Below, piece by piece: positions 1 through 7,904 of a stretch of 64,000 bases of DNA. The stretch is taken from positions 620,001 through 684,000 of the forward strand of contig NZ_JABUOU010000001.1 of NCBI RefSeq assembly GCF_013344475.1, in the 5' to 3' direction. This DNA comes from Martelella limonii (lineage in GTDB: Bacteria > Pseudomonadota > Alphaproteobacteria > Rhizobiales > Rhizobiaceae). The translations under genes and the position numbers were made by a program. The notes under the pieces were generated by a model that did not search any database, was not told the DNA's origin, and saw nothing but the letters and a program-made list of their open reading frames with translations. The first letter of the stretch is position 1; the number at the start of each line of letters is the position of its first letter.

Positions 1-2
1 CT

Positions 3-137
3 AATGCGGTGGTGAAAGTCGGGTACAAAGGCTTCAAGCGCTATATCCGGCTCGTGGTCACCAAGAACGGTGGAACCTCGATCGCTGCCGGCGCGGTGCT
101 GATCAAGGGCCATGCTGCCGAACGTCCGGTGGTTTGA
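3..137 (+). CDS. Phage structural protein, C-terminal fragment (5' end outside window)
   Basis: The reading frame is open from the window edge and ends with TGA at 135-137, leaving 44 visible residues. The fragment starts NAVVKVGYKGFKRYIRL and ends with an alanine/glycine-rich segment and AERPVV. It lies directly upstream of a spike-base-like gene and in the same direction as the phage morphogenesis block, so a virion role (head or decoration protein) is inferred from position. The family is not recognised from the fragment. Confidence 0.6.
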   Translation, partial: NAVVKVGYKGFKRYIRLVVTKNGGTSIAAGAVLIKGHAAERPVV

Positions 138-138
138 T

Positions 139-402
139 ATGGCACAGGCTGATCCGCTTTCCGGCTACGCAATGGCGTCCACCGCAATGGGTGAGCGTCA
201 TTTCGAGATCGTGCCGAGCGATACGGAAGACATGGCCATCCGGCCAAGAACGATCTTCTGTGCCGAAGACGGCACGGCGGTCATTCGTGATGAGGGTGGC
301 ACTGATCTGCCCTATCAGATGACGGCAGGAACCTACCTTCCGTTTCGCGGTGTTCGTGTTCTAGCGACTGGCACGACCGGCACCTTCTACGGGTGGTGGT
401 AA
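139..402 (+). CDS. Phage/GTA spike base protein-like (Rcc01079 family)
   Basis: This 87-residue protein begins MAQADPLSGYAMAST and carries the pattern ERHFEIVPSDTEDMAIRPR followed by GTYLPFRGVRVLATG. That layout resembles the small head-spike base proteins (Rcc01079 family) of the Rhodobacter capsulatus gene transfer agent and related alphaproteobacterial phages, which anchor head spikes on the capsid. I chose ATG at 139, two bases after the stop of the upstream fragment, rather than an upstream in-frame start at 112 that would overlap that gene. The assignment is from remembered family resemblance, not a search. Confidence 0.65.
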   Translation: MAQADPLSGYAMASTAMGERHFEIVPSDTEDMAIRPRTIFCAEDGTAVIRDEGGTDLPYQMTAGTYLPFRGVRVLATGTTGTFYGWW

Positions 403-404
403 CC

Positions 405-767
405 ATGCCGATGAAAGCCCCTCGCGTCTGTGGATACTGCGGCCTCACCCATATGACGGGTGAGCAATGCAGTCTCGTGGCCGCGCGGGACAAGGCCCGG
501 AAGACCCGCTTCGACCGGAAGCGCCCGAACGCCCGCCAGCGTGGTTACACCGCACAATGGGAAAAGGAGAGCAAGGCTTTCCTGCTGGACTATCCCTTCT
601 GCATCCGCTGCGGCGCTCATGCCCAACTGGTTGACCACAAGACCCCTCACAAGGGCGATCAGCGGCTCTTCTGGGACCGCACCAACTGGCAACCCCTATG
701 CCATCACTGTCACAACAGCGCCAAGCAATCGGAAGAGCGGCGCACATCCAATGAGGTGAGACCATGA
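405..767 (+). CDS. Phage HNH endonuclease
   Basis: A 120-residue protein with a cysteine pair near the N-terminus (CGYCGL) and a classical HNH nuclease region: CIRCGA, then LVDHKTPHKGD, then W-x2-LCHHCHNSAK. The two CxxC pairs would hold a structural zinc, and the central His and Asn/His residues form the beta-beta-alpha-metal active site. In HK97-like phages that use P27-family small terminases, an HNH protein cooperates with the terminase to cut DNA at cos sites during packaging. Here it is separated from the terminase genes by six genes. ATG at 405 avoids the longer overlap given by GTG at 393. The 3' end overlaps the next gene by 4 bases. Confidence 0.88.
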   Translation: MPMKAPRVCGYCGLTHMTGEQCSLVAARDKARKTRFDRKRPNARQRGYTAQWEKESKAFLLDYPFCIRCGAHAQLVDHKTPHKGDQRLFWDRTNWQPLCHHCHNSAKQSEERRTSNEVRP

Positions 768-1255
768 GCCTTTATGCAACGGCTGGTGCCAAGCTCTATA
801 TCGGCGGCACCAAAAGCCAGAAGAACAACGACTTCACGAGCGCTGATTTCACCGGTGAGACGTGGGTCGAGATCGCCAACCTTGAGAACCTGGGTTCTCT
901 TGGCGACACATCTGAAACCGTAAGTTTTAACGCCATTGGTGAAAGCAGGACGAAGACCCTTAAGGGCCCGCGTTCGGCCGGAACAATGGAAGTGGTGTGT
1001 GGCATCAGCAATGACGATGCCGGCCAGCTCGCAGCGATCGCAGCTGAGAAGACGCCCTATGACTATGGTTTCAGGCTGGTGCTCAATGACGCCCCGCCAT
1101 CCGGAAGCGACCCGACGCCATCAGAGCGCATGTTCATCGCCAAGGTGATGAGCGCATCCGAAGCCTTTGACGAAGCAAACAGCGTCATGAAGCTGAACAT
1201 CTCCCTTGCGGTCAATTCGAATGTGGTGCGCATCGCCGCAGCGATGGGTGACTGA
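764..1255 (+). CDS. Phage major tail tube protein
   Basis: A 163-residue protein beginning MSLYATAGAKLYIGG, with W-V-E-I near residue 32, a GD-x-SETVSFN segment and a K-T-L-K-G-x-R-SAGTMEV segment near residues 63-80. This is typical of major tail tube subunits of long-tailed siphophages, which polymerise into the tail tube around the tape measure protein. It starts in an ATGA overlap with the HNH gene. About 86 bases separate it from the next gene, the widest gap inside the structural block, so a second promoter or a highly translated independent message is possible (tail tube is needed in large amounts); this last point is inference. Confidence 0.8.
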   Translation: MSLYATAGAKLYIGGTKSQKNNDFTSADFTGETWVEIANLENLGSLGDTSETVSFNAIGESRTKTLKGPRSAGTMEVVCGISNDDAGQLAAIAAEKTPYDYGFRLVLNDAPPSGSDPTPSERMFIAKVMSASEAFDEANSVMKLNISLAVNSNVVRIAAAMGD

Positions 1256-1341
1256 CCGGGGGTGGTCTTGAACTTTCCGCGCCTGCTCGGGACCGGCGCG
1301 GGGAGGCAAACGCAAGATTTGACCGAAATGGAGTTTTGGCC

Positions 1342-1659
1342 ATGGCGATCGTGACGCTTGAAGAATTTAAGGCACAGCTGAATTTCACGGATGACCTTGG
1401 AACTGCTGATGACGCCTTGATGGCGGTCAAGATTGCCGCAGCACAAGACCATATCGAGCGGTTGCTGGGGTACAAGATCGAAGAGGTCTACCCCGGCGCG
1501 CCCGACGATCCGGTACCGGCCTCCTTGTCGCAGGCCGTCCTGATGCTGGCCGCGCACTGGTACGAAAATCGCGAAACCGTGATTATCGGTGTCACGGCAA
1601 TGCCGATGCCGCTGGGTGTGCAGGAAATCGTCCGCGAATATCGGGAATGGAGTTTCTGA
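1342..1659 (+). CDS. Phage head-tail connector protein (HK97 gp6-like)
   Basis: This 105-residue protein begins MAIVTLEEFKAQLNF and contains the hallmark sequence of gp6-like connectors: a D-x-L acidic patch (TADDALMAVKIAAAQDHIER), a central QAVLMLAAHWYENRE helix and a short C-terminal tail. HK97 gp6-type proteins form a ring below the portal that joins the head to the tail. ATG at 1342 follows a GGAG motif (1330-1333) at good spacing; the TTG at 1336 is less likely. The next gene begins 1 base after its stop, so the two are co-translated. Confidence 0.85.
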   Translation: MAIVTLEEFKAQLNFTDDLGTADDALMAVKIAAAQDHIERLLGYKIEEVYPGAPDDPVPASLSQAVLMLAAHWYENRETVIIGVTAMPMPLGVQEIVREYREWSF

Positions 1660-1660
1660 A

Positions 1661-2077
1661 ATGGCAGATGATGGCGGAATCTCCCGGCTGAAGCGGCGCT
1701 TGAATGCCATACCGAAAGAGGTTCGCGCGGCGGTCGATCCTTCATTGTTGAAATCAGGAAACGAGCTGGCAAGAACGGTCAAGCAACTTGCGCCAGAAGA
1801 TAGTGGCGATCTGAAAAACAGCGTTGCTGTCACGGGCCCGAAGCAACAGACGCCGGCCTATTCTCAGCCCGGCGGCTCTCAGATCGTGGCCGAGAACACC
1901 GTTGCGGTGACGGTCGGAAATGAAGACGTGCGGTATCCACACTTGCTCGAATATGGAAGCACGAAGATGCCGGCGCAGCCGTTCTTCTGGCCGTCTGTTC
2001 GGCTCCTGAAAAAGCGCATCGCCAATCGTACTAAACGAGCCATTTCAAAGGCCGTCAGGCAGCATTGGGGCACATGA
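1661..2077 (+). CDS. Phage HK97 gp10-like morphogenesis / head-tail joining protein
   Basis: A 138-residue protein with the gp10 signature: an N-terminal helix with LKRRLNAIPKEVRAA, a middle APEDSGDLKNSV motif, the segment VRYPHLLEYGSTKMPAQPF, and a basic C-terminal helix. HK97 gp10 family proteins assemble at the distal end of the connector or proximal end of the tail. The motif HLLEYGS-x3-PAQPF is highly characteristic. It lies between the gp6-like connector and a DUF3168 tail protein, which is the normal order of this sub-block. Confidence 0.88.
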   Translation: MADDGGISRLKRRLNAIPKEVRAAVDPSLLKSGNELARTVKQLAPEDSGDLKNSVAVTGPKQQTPAYSQPGGSQIVAENTVAVTVGNEDVRYPHLLEYGSTKMPAQPFFWPSVRLLKKRIANRTKRAISKAVRQHWGT

Positions 2078-2493
2078 TGGATGCTGAACTTGCACTCCAG
2101 AAAGCCGTACGCGATCGTCTGGTGACGACAGAAGACGTGGTTTCAAACGTGCCTGCTGGGCATATCTTGGACCGCAATGAGCGACCAGCCCCTGACCCGT
2201 CAATCATTATCGGAACGGGCCAGACCGTTGACGATGGCAACAGCATCGCCCGTGATCGTCATCACATCTACATGGACTTGCATATCTGGAAAAAGGAACC
2301 CAGCCTCACTGGCGTAAGGGCCATAGCCGGGGCGCTGCGATCAGCCCTGCATTCGTCAAAACTCGTGCTCGGCTCAGGTTATCACTGTGTTGACTGCCGC
2401 GTTGCATCCATGCGGTTCCTGCGCGACCCTGATGGCGAGACGAGCCACGCTGTTGTCAGCGTCGAAGCGATTGTAGTCGAGGTGTCCCAATGA
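2074..2493 (+). CDS. DUF3168 family phage tail completion/terminator protein
   Basis: The 139-residue product begins MMDAELALQKAVRDRLV, with the typical DUF3168 pattern of an N-terminal helix, a central PSIIIG strand, then HHIYMDLHIW and a C-terminal DPDGETSHAVVSVEA strand pair. These proteins cap or terminate the siphophage tail tube and join it to the head. It overlaps the gp10-like gene by four bases (ATGATG start with a TGA stop inside). Two start codons, 2074 and 2077, are equally possible. Confidence 0.8.
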   Translation: MMDAELALQKAVRDRLVTTEDVVSNVPAGHILDRNERPAPDPSIIIGTGQTVDDGNSIARDRHHIYMDLHIWKKEPSLTGVRAIAGALRSALHSSKLVLGSGYHCVDCRVASMRFLRDPDGETSHAVVSVEAIVVEVSQ

Positions 2494-2807
2494 GAGCGGG
2501 AAACCTCGACCGTACAATCACCATTCAGCGCTACACGAGCACCGTTGATGAATTCGGCGCACCCGTCTTCATCTGGCAAGACATTGCAACACTTCGCGGC
2601 CAGAAAGTCGAGTCAAGCACCGAGGAGTTCATCCGTGATTTCGGTGCCAGCGATGAGGCCGTGATCGTGTTTCGTACACGGTATATCGACGGCATTACCA
2701 ATGCTGACCGTGTCGAATACGGCTCGGGGACGTACTTCAACATCAAAGGGTTGAAGGAGATCGGCCGGCGCAATGGTCTCGAAATCAGATGTGTGAGGCT
2801 GTCATGA
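2490..2807 (+). CDS. Phage head closure / head-tail adaptor protein (SPP1 gp16-like)
   Basis: A 105-residue beta-rich protein: MRAGNLDRTITIQRYT, then FGAPVFIWQDIATLRGQKV, an FRTRYIDGI motif and YFNIKGLKEIGRRNGLE near the C-terminus. This is the standard head closure fold of SPP1 gp16 and HK97-type adaptors, which form the stopper ring under the connector. The start codon overlaps the previous stop in ATGA, and the stop overlaps the start of the small terminase gene, so translation is coupled on both sides. Confidence 0.85.
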   Translation: MRAGNLDRTITIQRYTSTVDEFGAPVFIWQDIATLRGQKVESSTEEFIRDFGASDEAVIVFRTRYIDGITNADRVEYGSGTYFNIKGLKEIGRRNGLEIRCVRLS

Positions 2808-3178
2808 AGGGAACGAAGCCCCACCTCGTTGTCGATAACGGGGCCATGCGGAAGGTTCCGCCGGCCCCCTCATGGCTGTCCGCCGACGCCAAGAAGGAAT
2901 GGCGTCGTGTCATCCCGACTCTGGTTGAGCGCCGGATACTGACGACAGCCGATCTTGCCAGCCTTGAAAACTACTGTGTGTGCGTCGGTCGTATCCGAGA
3001 GGTGGAAGGCCAGATGCAGGCAACGGACGATCCTGAGATAACTGTGAAGCTATTCAGGGTTCAGGACAAGGCCATGCAGTCTGCCCGCCTGCTTGCCGCC
3101 GAACTGGGGCTGACCCCAGTTTCCCGTTCACGTCCAGCGATAAGGGATGATGACGATGATGATTCCCTCCTGGATTGA
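2804..3178 (+). CDS. Phage terminase small subunit, P27 family
   Basis: The 124-residue product begins MKGTKPHLVVDNGAMRK and has the P27 pattern: PPAPSWLSADAKKEWRRV, then L-x5-LTTADLASLENYCVC, a helical middle and a C-terminal LLAAELGLTPVSRSR. The family binds packaging-initiation DNA and presents it to the large subunit. It ends with an aspartate run (IRDDDDDDSLLD). ATG 2804 is preferred because it sits in an ATGA overlap with the upstream stop; an earlier ATG at 2789 lies inside the preceding gene. Its 3' end overlaps the large-subunit gene by about 30 bases. Confidence 0.9.
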   Translation: MKGTKPHLVVDNGAMRKVPPAPSWLSADAKKEWRRVIPTLVERRILTTADLASLENYCVCVGRIREVEGQMQATDDPEITVKLFRVQDKAMQSARLLAAELGLTPVSRSRPAIRDDDDDDSLLD

Positions 3179-4766
3179 TGACGGTTCCGAAATCCCCGAT
3201 CCGTTCGGGTATGGCGAGCGCGCGGTGCAATGGCTACGCCGTCTGAAGCATCCGAAAAACCCGGCCTCCGGTCATCCGTTCCAGCTTGACCCGTGGCAAG
3301 AGCGCATAATCCGAAAGCTCTATGGTCCGCGCCATGAAGATGGTTCGCGCATCGTGCGCCGTCTTGTGCTTCTGTTGCCCCGTGGTGGTAGGAAGACCAG
3401 CCTTTGCGCCGGTATCACGCTGTTGCATCTGATGGGGCCGGAGCGCCTTCCCGGCGGTCTGACCGTCTCGGCGGCATCTGCCCATGAGCAGGCGATGGAG
3501 CTTTTCAACGAAGCGGCCATGATCGTGCAGGGCGATCGGCGCATGGAAAAGCACCTGTCCGTGCGTGAATACACCTCATCGATCAGCTTTCGAAAAGAGC
3601 GGTCGCGCTATATCGCCGTTGCTTCTGACGGAAAGGTGCAGCACGGCAAGACCCCGAATGTCGTTATCGCCGATGAGCTTCACGCATGGGAGGGCCGCGC
3701 CGGACAACGCCAGTGGGAAGCACTGGATAGTGCGCTTGTGAAGGTGCCGGGAACGCTGTTGATCGTCGCCACGACCAGCGGGCGAGGGCAGGAAAACCTT
3801 GCGTGGAAGACGGTTGAGTACGCCATCAAAGTCCAGAAGGGCGAGATAGAAGATCCCGCCACGTTGCCGGTGATCTTCATGTCGGAAGAGGGTGACGATT
3901 GGCAGGATGAAGCCACGTGGTTCGCCGTCAATCCCGGCATGAAGCACGGCTACCCCGATCTTGAGAGCTATCGGGACAAGGCCCGCAAGGCGATCAATTC
4001 ACCTGCGGATCGCGACAGCTTTCTGCAGTACAACCTCAATCGCTGGCTCGATCATTCGTCGTCGCCGTTCGTGGAAATGTCGGTCTATGACGAAGGCCGG
4101 GGCGATGTTGATCTTGCCGACAAGGAAGCCACACAAGCGCCGTGCTGGCTGGGTGTGGACCTATCCTCCAACAACGACCTGACCGCCGTTGTCGCGGCAT
4201 GGGGCGACCCTGAGGCCGGCTATGATGTCTGGCCGTGGTTCTTCTGCCCGGAAGACAATCTTCGCCGGCGCGCCGACAAGGATGGAGTGCCTTATCCCCA
4301 ATGGGCGGAAGACGGGCACATTCTGCCCACCCCCGGCAACGTTGTCGATTTCCGCATGGTGGAAGACGAGATCCGGGAACTGTGCGCCCGCTTCAATGTG
4401 CGCGAGATCGCATTCGACCCGCACCTTGCGCGCAACATGCTGAACAACCTTCTGGATGATGGTTTCCCGGCTGTGGAGATGCGACAGGGATGGGTGACCA
4501 TGGCACCCGCCGTCAAAGAGCTTGAGCGCGCCATTCTTGGCCGTCGCTTCCTGCATGGTGGTCATCCGATCTTGCGGTGGCATTTCGACAATATCGCAGT
4601 GGAAACCGACAAGGCCGGGAACAAGTCTTTCCACAAGGGCAAAAGCCGAGACCGTATCGACGGCGCGGTGGCATGTGCGATGGCCGTAGGAAGAGCCGCC
4701 GCAGGCAACAGCAACCTTTCGGTTTACGACAGTGCCGAATTTACCGAAGACATGGGGTATTTCTGA
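3147..4766 (+). CDS. Phage terminase large subunit (TerL)
   Basis: A protein of about 539 residues that powers DNA packaging and cuts the concatemer. The N-terminal ATPase has a P-loop-like LLPRGGRKTS (about residues 75-84) and a Walker B motif VVIADELHAW (about 172-181). The C-terminal RNase H-like nuclease shows GVDLSSNNDLTAVV (about 333-346), a middle FDPHLARN and DRIDGAVACAMAVG near residue 505. Length fits the HK97 gp2-like group. Four in-frame ATGs lie at 3147, 3150, 3156 and 3159; the AGGG at 3143-3146 is spaced better for the later ones. The stop overlaps the tape-measure start (TGATG). Its place downstream of the connector genes is unusual. Confidence 0.95.
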   Translation: MMTMMIPSWIDDGSEIPDPFGYGERAVQWLRRLKHPKNPASGHPFQLDPWQERIIRKLYGPRHEDGSRIVRRLVLLLPRGGRKTSLCAGITLLHLMGPERLPGGLTVSAASAHEQAMELFNEAAMIVQGDRRMEKHLSVREYTSSISFRKERSRYIAVASDGKVQHGKTPNVVIADELHAWEGRAGQRQWEALDSALVKVPGTLLIVATTSGRGQENLAWKTVEYAIKVQKGEIEDPATLPVIFMSEEGDDWQDEATWFAVNPGMKHGYPDLESYRDKARKAINSPADRDSFLQYNLNRWLDHSSSPFVEMSVYDEGRGDVDLADKEATQAPCWLGVDLSSNNDLTAVVAAWGDPEAGYDVWPWFFCPEDNLRRRADKDGVPYPQWAEDGHILPTPGNVVDFRMVEDEIRELCARFNVREIAFDPHLARNMLNNLLDDGFPAVEMRQGWVTMAPAVKELERAILGRRFLHGGHPILRWHFDNIAVETDKAGNKSFHKGKSRDRIDGAVACAMAVGRAAAGNSNLSVYDSAEFTEDMGYF

Positions 4767-6676
4767 TGGCCACCGACGAAGAACGGCTTGTGGTAATGCT
4801 TGAGGCGCGAATACGCGACTTCGAGAAGAACATGAGAAAGGCAGGGAGCACAGCGGACCGCAACTATGATCGGATGCGGAGGTCTTCCACCACTGCGACC
4901 AAGCGCATGGAAGCCGATATGGTTCGCTCTACGGCAACGATCAACAAGGCGCTGGCCTCCACCACGGCCCAGATTGGCACCTTCGGGAAGGCCTTTGCCG
5001 GCGGGCTTGTTGGTGGTCTCACGATCGCCGGATTAACCGCCGTCGTTTCCAAGGTCCAGGACGTCGCGGCGGGCGTCGCGGAGGTAGGTTATCAGGCCAA
5101 GATTGCCGGGGTTAATGTCGAGGCATTCCAGGAACTAAAATATGTTGCCGATCAGAACAGAATTGGCGTCGATGCACTGACCGATGGCTTGAAGGAAATG
5201 AACCTTCGGGCGGACGAGTTTATTTTCTCAAAGGGCAAAAGTGGGTCCGCTGCCGAGGCATTCAAACGTCTTGGGTATGACGCCGAGACCCTGGCTGAGA
5301 AATTGAAAAATCCGTCGGCGCTCTTCGCGGAGATTATCGGTCGCCTTCAGCAGCTGGACAAAGCGGCACAAATCCGGATCGCTGACGAAATCTTCGGCGG
5401 AACGGGTGGCGAAGAATTCGTCAAGCTGATCGAGGACGGGGAGGCCGGCATACGCGATGCGATAGATGCCGCTCATGATCTCGGCATCGTCATGGACGAA
5501 GACCTGATCGATAAAGCTGTAGAACTGGATAGGCAGTTTGGCATCGTCGCCGACACGGTTGGTACTGCTCTGAAGACGGCGATTGTTGAGGCTGCTTCCG
5601 CGCTTGCGTCGTTCATCGATCTGTTTCGTGAGTTCGAAAACCGGAGCACGCAAAGCCTTCAGGTCAAGCAGGCCCAGTTAGCGCGTGAACGCATTTCTCT
5701 GGAAAATCAGATACTGGAGACCCAAAGCAACCCGAACATGACCGATCAACAGCGCCGGCGTGTTCTGAACAACCTTAACCGGCAAAAGGTCGTGGCGGAT
5801 GAAAAAGACGCCGAGATCACCGGTATATTGAACCAACGTCTTTATCCGGACGATGGCGGCGGAACCACAATGCTGCCTCCGATCACGGTTTCAACGGCGG
5901 GCGGCAGTGGAAGAGGCGGTAGAGGGAGGGGCCGTTCTTCGGACAGGGATCATCGTTCGGTCGAGCGCATGGTACAGGCGTTGCAGGATGAGCTTGCCAT
6001 GCTCCAAATGACCGACCGTGAGAAAGAGGTTTACACCAACCTCAGGCGCGCCGGAGCCGCTGCGACGCAGGCTGAACAGGCAACCATTACGAGCCTCACA
6101 GAATCTCTTTACGACCAGAGTGCGGCACAAGAGAGAGCGGCCGAAACCGCGAAATTCTTCGGCGATATCGCTTCTGACAGCTTCTTGGCGATGATACCGG
6201 CCATTCAGACCGGAAACGCCGCGCTGGACAACATGATCAACAAACTTATCGAGGCCGCAGCGCAGGCCGCTTTGTTCGGCAGCGGACCGCTGGCAGGACT
6301 CTTCGGAGGAGGTGCTGGTCTTCTCGGTGGGCTGTTCGGTCTTCCCGCCCATGCATCCGGAACGCAGTTTGCGCCCGGGGGAATGTCTCTCGTGGGTGAG
6401 CGCGGCCCCGAGTTGGTAGACCTGCCGCGCGGATCAAAGGTGATCCCCAATCATCAACTCCCCTTAGTCGCACCGGGTCGCAGCTCTCAGAATGTGCATG
6501 TGACCGTGGGCGTTGCCGCCAACAGCCAAGGCTCTATCGCGCCTTACGTCGAGAGCGTCGTGGCCAAATCCGAAAAACGAACAAACGCTGCCATCTCCAA
6601 GAATCTTCGCGGCGAGGCCGCCCGTGCTGCCCATTATGACAGTCAGCGCCAGTTGAACAGGCCGGTCACTCGGTAA
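4766..6676 (+). CDS. Phage tail tape measure protein
   Basis: The 636-residue protein has an N-terminal coiled-coil region (residues 1-60), a hydrophobic glycine/alanine-rich segment GKAFAGGLVGGLTIAG (about 73-88), long helical stretches, a Gly/Arg-rich linker near 385-400, and a C-terminal hydrophobic AALFGSGPLAGLFGGG region. It ends with APGGMSLVGERGPELVDLP, a sequence seen at the C-terminus of many tape measure proteins. The family sets tail length and helps DNA cross the host membrane; 636 residues implies a rather short tail. The start overlaps the terminase stop. Earlier in-frame codons lie inside the terminase gene and are rejected. Confidence 0.9.
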   Translation: MATDEERLVVMLEARIRDFEKNMRKAGSTADRNYDRMRRSSTTATKRMEADMVRSTATINKALASTTAQIGTFGKAFAGGLVGGLTIAGLTAVVSKVQDVAAGVAEVGYQAKIAGVNVEAFQELKYVADQNRIGVDALTDGLKEMNLRADEFIFSKGKSGSAAEAFKRLGYDAETLAEKLKNPSALFAEIIGRLQQLDKAAQIRIADEIFGGTGGEEFVKLIEDGEAGIRDAIDAAHDLGIVMDEDLIDKAVELDRQFGIVADTVGTALKTAIVEAASALASFIDLFREFENRSTQSLQVKQAQLARERISLENQILETQSNPNMTDQQRRRVLNNLNRQKVVADEKDAEITGILNQRLYPDDGGGTTMLPPITVSTAGGSGRGGRGRGRSSDRDHRSVERMVQALQDELAMLQMTDREKEVYTNLRRAGAAATQAEQATITSLTESLYDQSAAQERAAETAKFFGDIASDSFLAMIPAIQTGNAALDNMINKLIEAAAQAALFGSGPLAGLFGGGAGLLGGLFGLPAHASGTQFAPGGMSLVGERGPELVDLPRGSKVIPNHQLPLVAPGRSSQNVHVTVGVAANSQGSIAPYVESVVAKSEKRTNAAISKNLRGEAARAAHYDSQRQLNRPVTR

Positions 6677-6693
6677 TTCGAAAGGAAGCTTCA

Positions 6694-6891
6694 ATGAGAG
6701 TATTCGCACTCGTTTTCATGATTTTTTTGGGTTCTTCGACTGCCGCGTTGGCCGAGCCTGCCAGCATCAGCGCGTTTCTCAGTAGTACGCTATTCACTAT
6801 CGGCGGCGTCAGTGTCAGCGTGGCGCAGGCTTTGGGGATTGCGATCGTCACAGGTCCCTGCAAGGCCGTATTCCGGAGGAGAAAGAAATGA
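6694..6891 (+). CDS. Small secreted or membrane protein in prophage, unknown
   Basis: A 65-residue protein preceded by a good ribosome site (AAGGAAG at about 6681-6687). Residues 1-20 look like a signal peptide ending ALA-EP, followed by a hydrophobic stretch VSVSVAQALGIAIVTG and a basic tail FRRRKK. The topology could suit a small lysis-associated or membrane protein, but no family is recognised and no holin or endolysin is visible nearby. It overlaps the next gene by 4 bases, so it belongs to the same transcript. Confidence 0.6.
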   Translation: MRVFALVFMIFLGSSTAALAEPASISAFLSSTLFTIGGVSVSVAQALGIAIVTGPCKAVFRRRKK

Positions 6892-7556
6892 GCTCCGTGA
6901 TCATCTTGCCGCAGCAGGATTGCATACACCTCGCCTGCGATACAGCGGCCTTCTTCAAAAGCCACTTCAGATACCACGCGGTGAAGGCTTTGCCGATACC
7001 GCACCTAAATGCCGTCGTGATGGTGAGGGGCAGTATCTCTCGGTCCAGAGAGATTTTTCTAATGGCCGGACAATGCAGCTCGCAAGACGAGCTTATCAGG
7101 GTGTTCCCCAAGAAACTCGATTACTTCCGCTACTCTTGGCGGCGCATCTTCCCCCGGATTCATCATTTTGATGTTGCGGTCGCAGGTGTGGGCATCGGTC
7201 GACATAGCGATCCCTTTTGCATCCACCTTTCAACTCAGGGGAGCGAGGGCGGTGCTGGGCCTTACGGGGTCACGACAATTGATGATGTGTTCGCGTCGCC
7301 TGAACCAAAAGGTGATCTGTGGAAACTGGTCGCCGGCTTTGACCGAGATAACGCCTTTGCGATGGGCTTCCCCGGCCTGAAAGGGACAACTGAAAATCTG
7401 GATGCTGCTTTGCTTCGGGTCTTCGAGGCTCAGCGCTATTCCGGCATGGTCGGAGGCGCGGCGGTTGTCTATACGATCAGAAGGGACGGCATCACAGCGC
7501 GTTTGCTGAAAGACTGGAAAATGCAGCGGGGCGATAAGCTCCGGGTGGGCGATTGA
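6888..7556 (+). CDS. Conserved phage protein downstream of tape measure, function unknown
   Basis: A 222-residue protein starting MSSVIILPQQDCIHLACDTA, followed by a strand-rich region with LPIPHLNAVVMVRGS. The alternation of short strands and the early D-T/S turn remind me of the Ntn-hydrolase (proteasome-like) fold reported for some phage proteins, but no catalytic residue is proven and this is inference. GGAGGA at about 6875-6880 gives a clear ribosome site. It sits between a small membrane protein and a putative tail-assembly protein, so a role in tail tip assembly or late infection is plausible. Confidence 0.6.
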   Translation: MSSVIILPQQDCIHLACDTAAFFKSHFRYHAVKALPIPHLNAVVMVRGSISRSREIFLMAGQCSSQDELIRVFPKKLDYFRYSWRRIFPRIHHFDVAVAGVGIGRHSDPFCIHLSTQGSEGGAGPYGVTTIDDVFASPEPKGDLWKLVAGFDRDNAFAMGFPGLKGTTENLDAALLRVFEAQRYSGMVGGAAVVYTIRRDGITARLLKDWKMQRGDKLRVGD

Positions 7557-7900
7557 TGCGGAACGACCAGAGGCTTGTCGAGGCAGTGAAGCGGAATCTT
7601 TCCGAGGGCAGGGGTGTCGCCATACCCGCCGGCGGCGGTCTGCTTTGGAATTGGTTTCTCGACCTCAGTCGAACGCGGACGTGGCATTCGTTCGGGCCGA
7701 ACCCGATTTCCTATCTGGAGGTCGAGGCTTATTGCCGCCTGATGCGCTGGGAGATGCGACCGGATCACATCGCTACGCTGATGGCGATGGATGAGGCGTT
7801 CATTGAAAATACGCGCATCCAGCAGCAGCAAGGGCGGCGCGATGATCAGCATTCGACCCGGCAGCTAACAGCCGGCCTCTTTGACGCGATTTTCGGGTGA
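7556..7900 (+). CDS. Phage tail-associated protein, possibly tail assembly chaperone-like
   Basis: The 114-residue product has a central NPISYLEVEAYCRLMRWEM stretch followed by RPDHIATLMAMDEAFIE. This pattern, P-(I/L)-(S/T)-Y-x-E-(I/V)-x-A followed by a helix ending L-x-x-(L/M)-D-x-A-(W/F), occurs in small tail-region proteins of alphaproteobacterial phages and gene transfer agents. A tail-assembly chaperone role would be unusual here because those genes normally precede the tape measure. It starts in a TGATG overlap with the preceding gene. No programmed frameshift site was identified. Confidence 0.55.
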   Translation: MRNDQRLVEAVKRNLSEGRGVAIPAGGGLLWNWFLDLSRTRTWHSFGPNPISYLEVEAYCRLMRWEMRPDHIATLMAMDEAFIENTRIQQQQGRRDDQHSTRQLTAGLFDAIFG

Positions 7901-7904
7901 TGTG

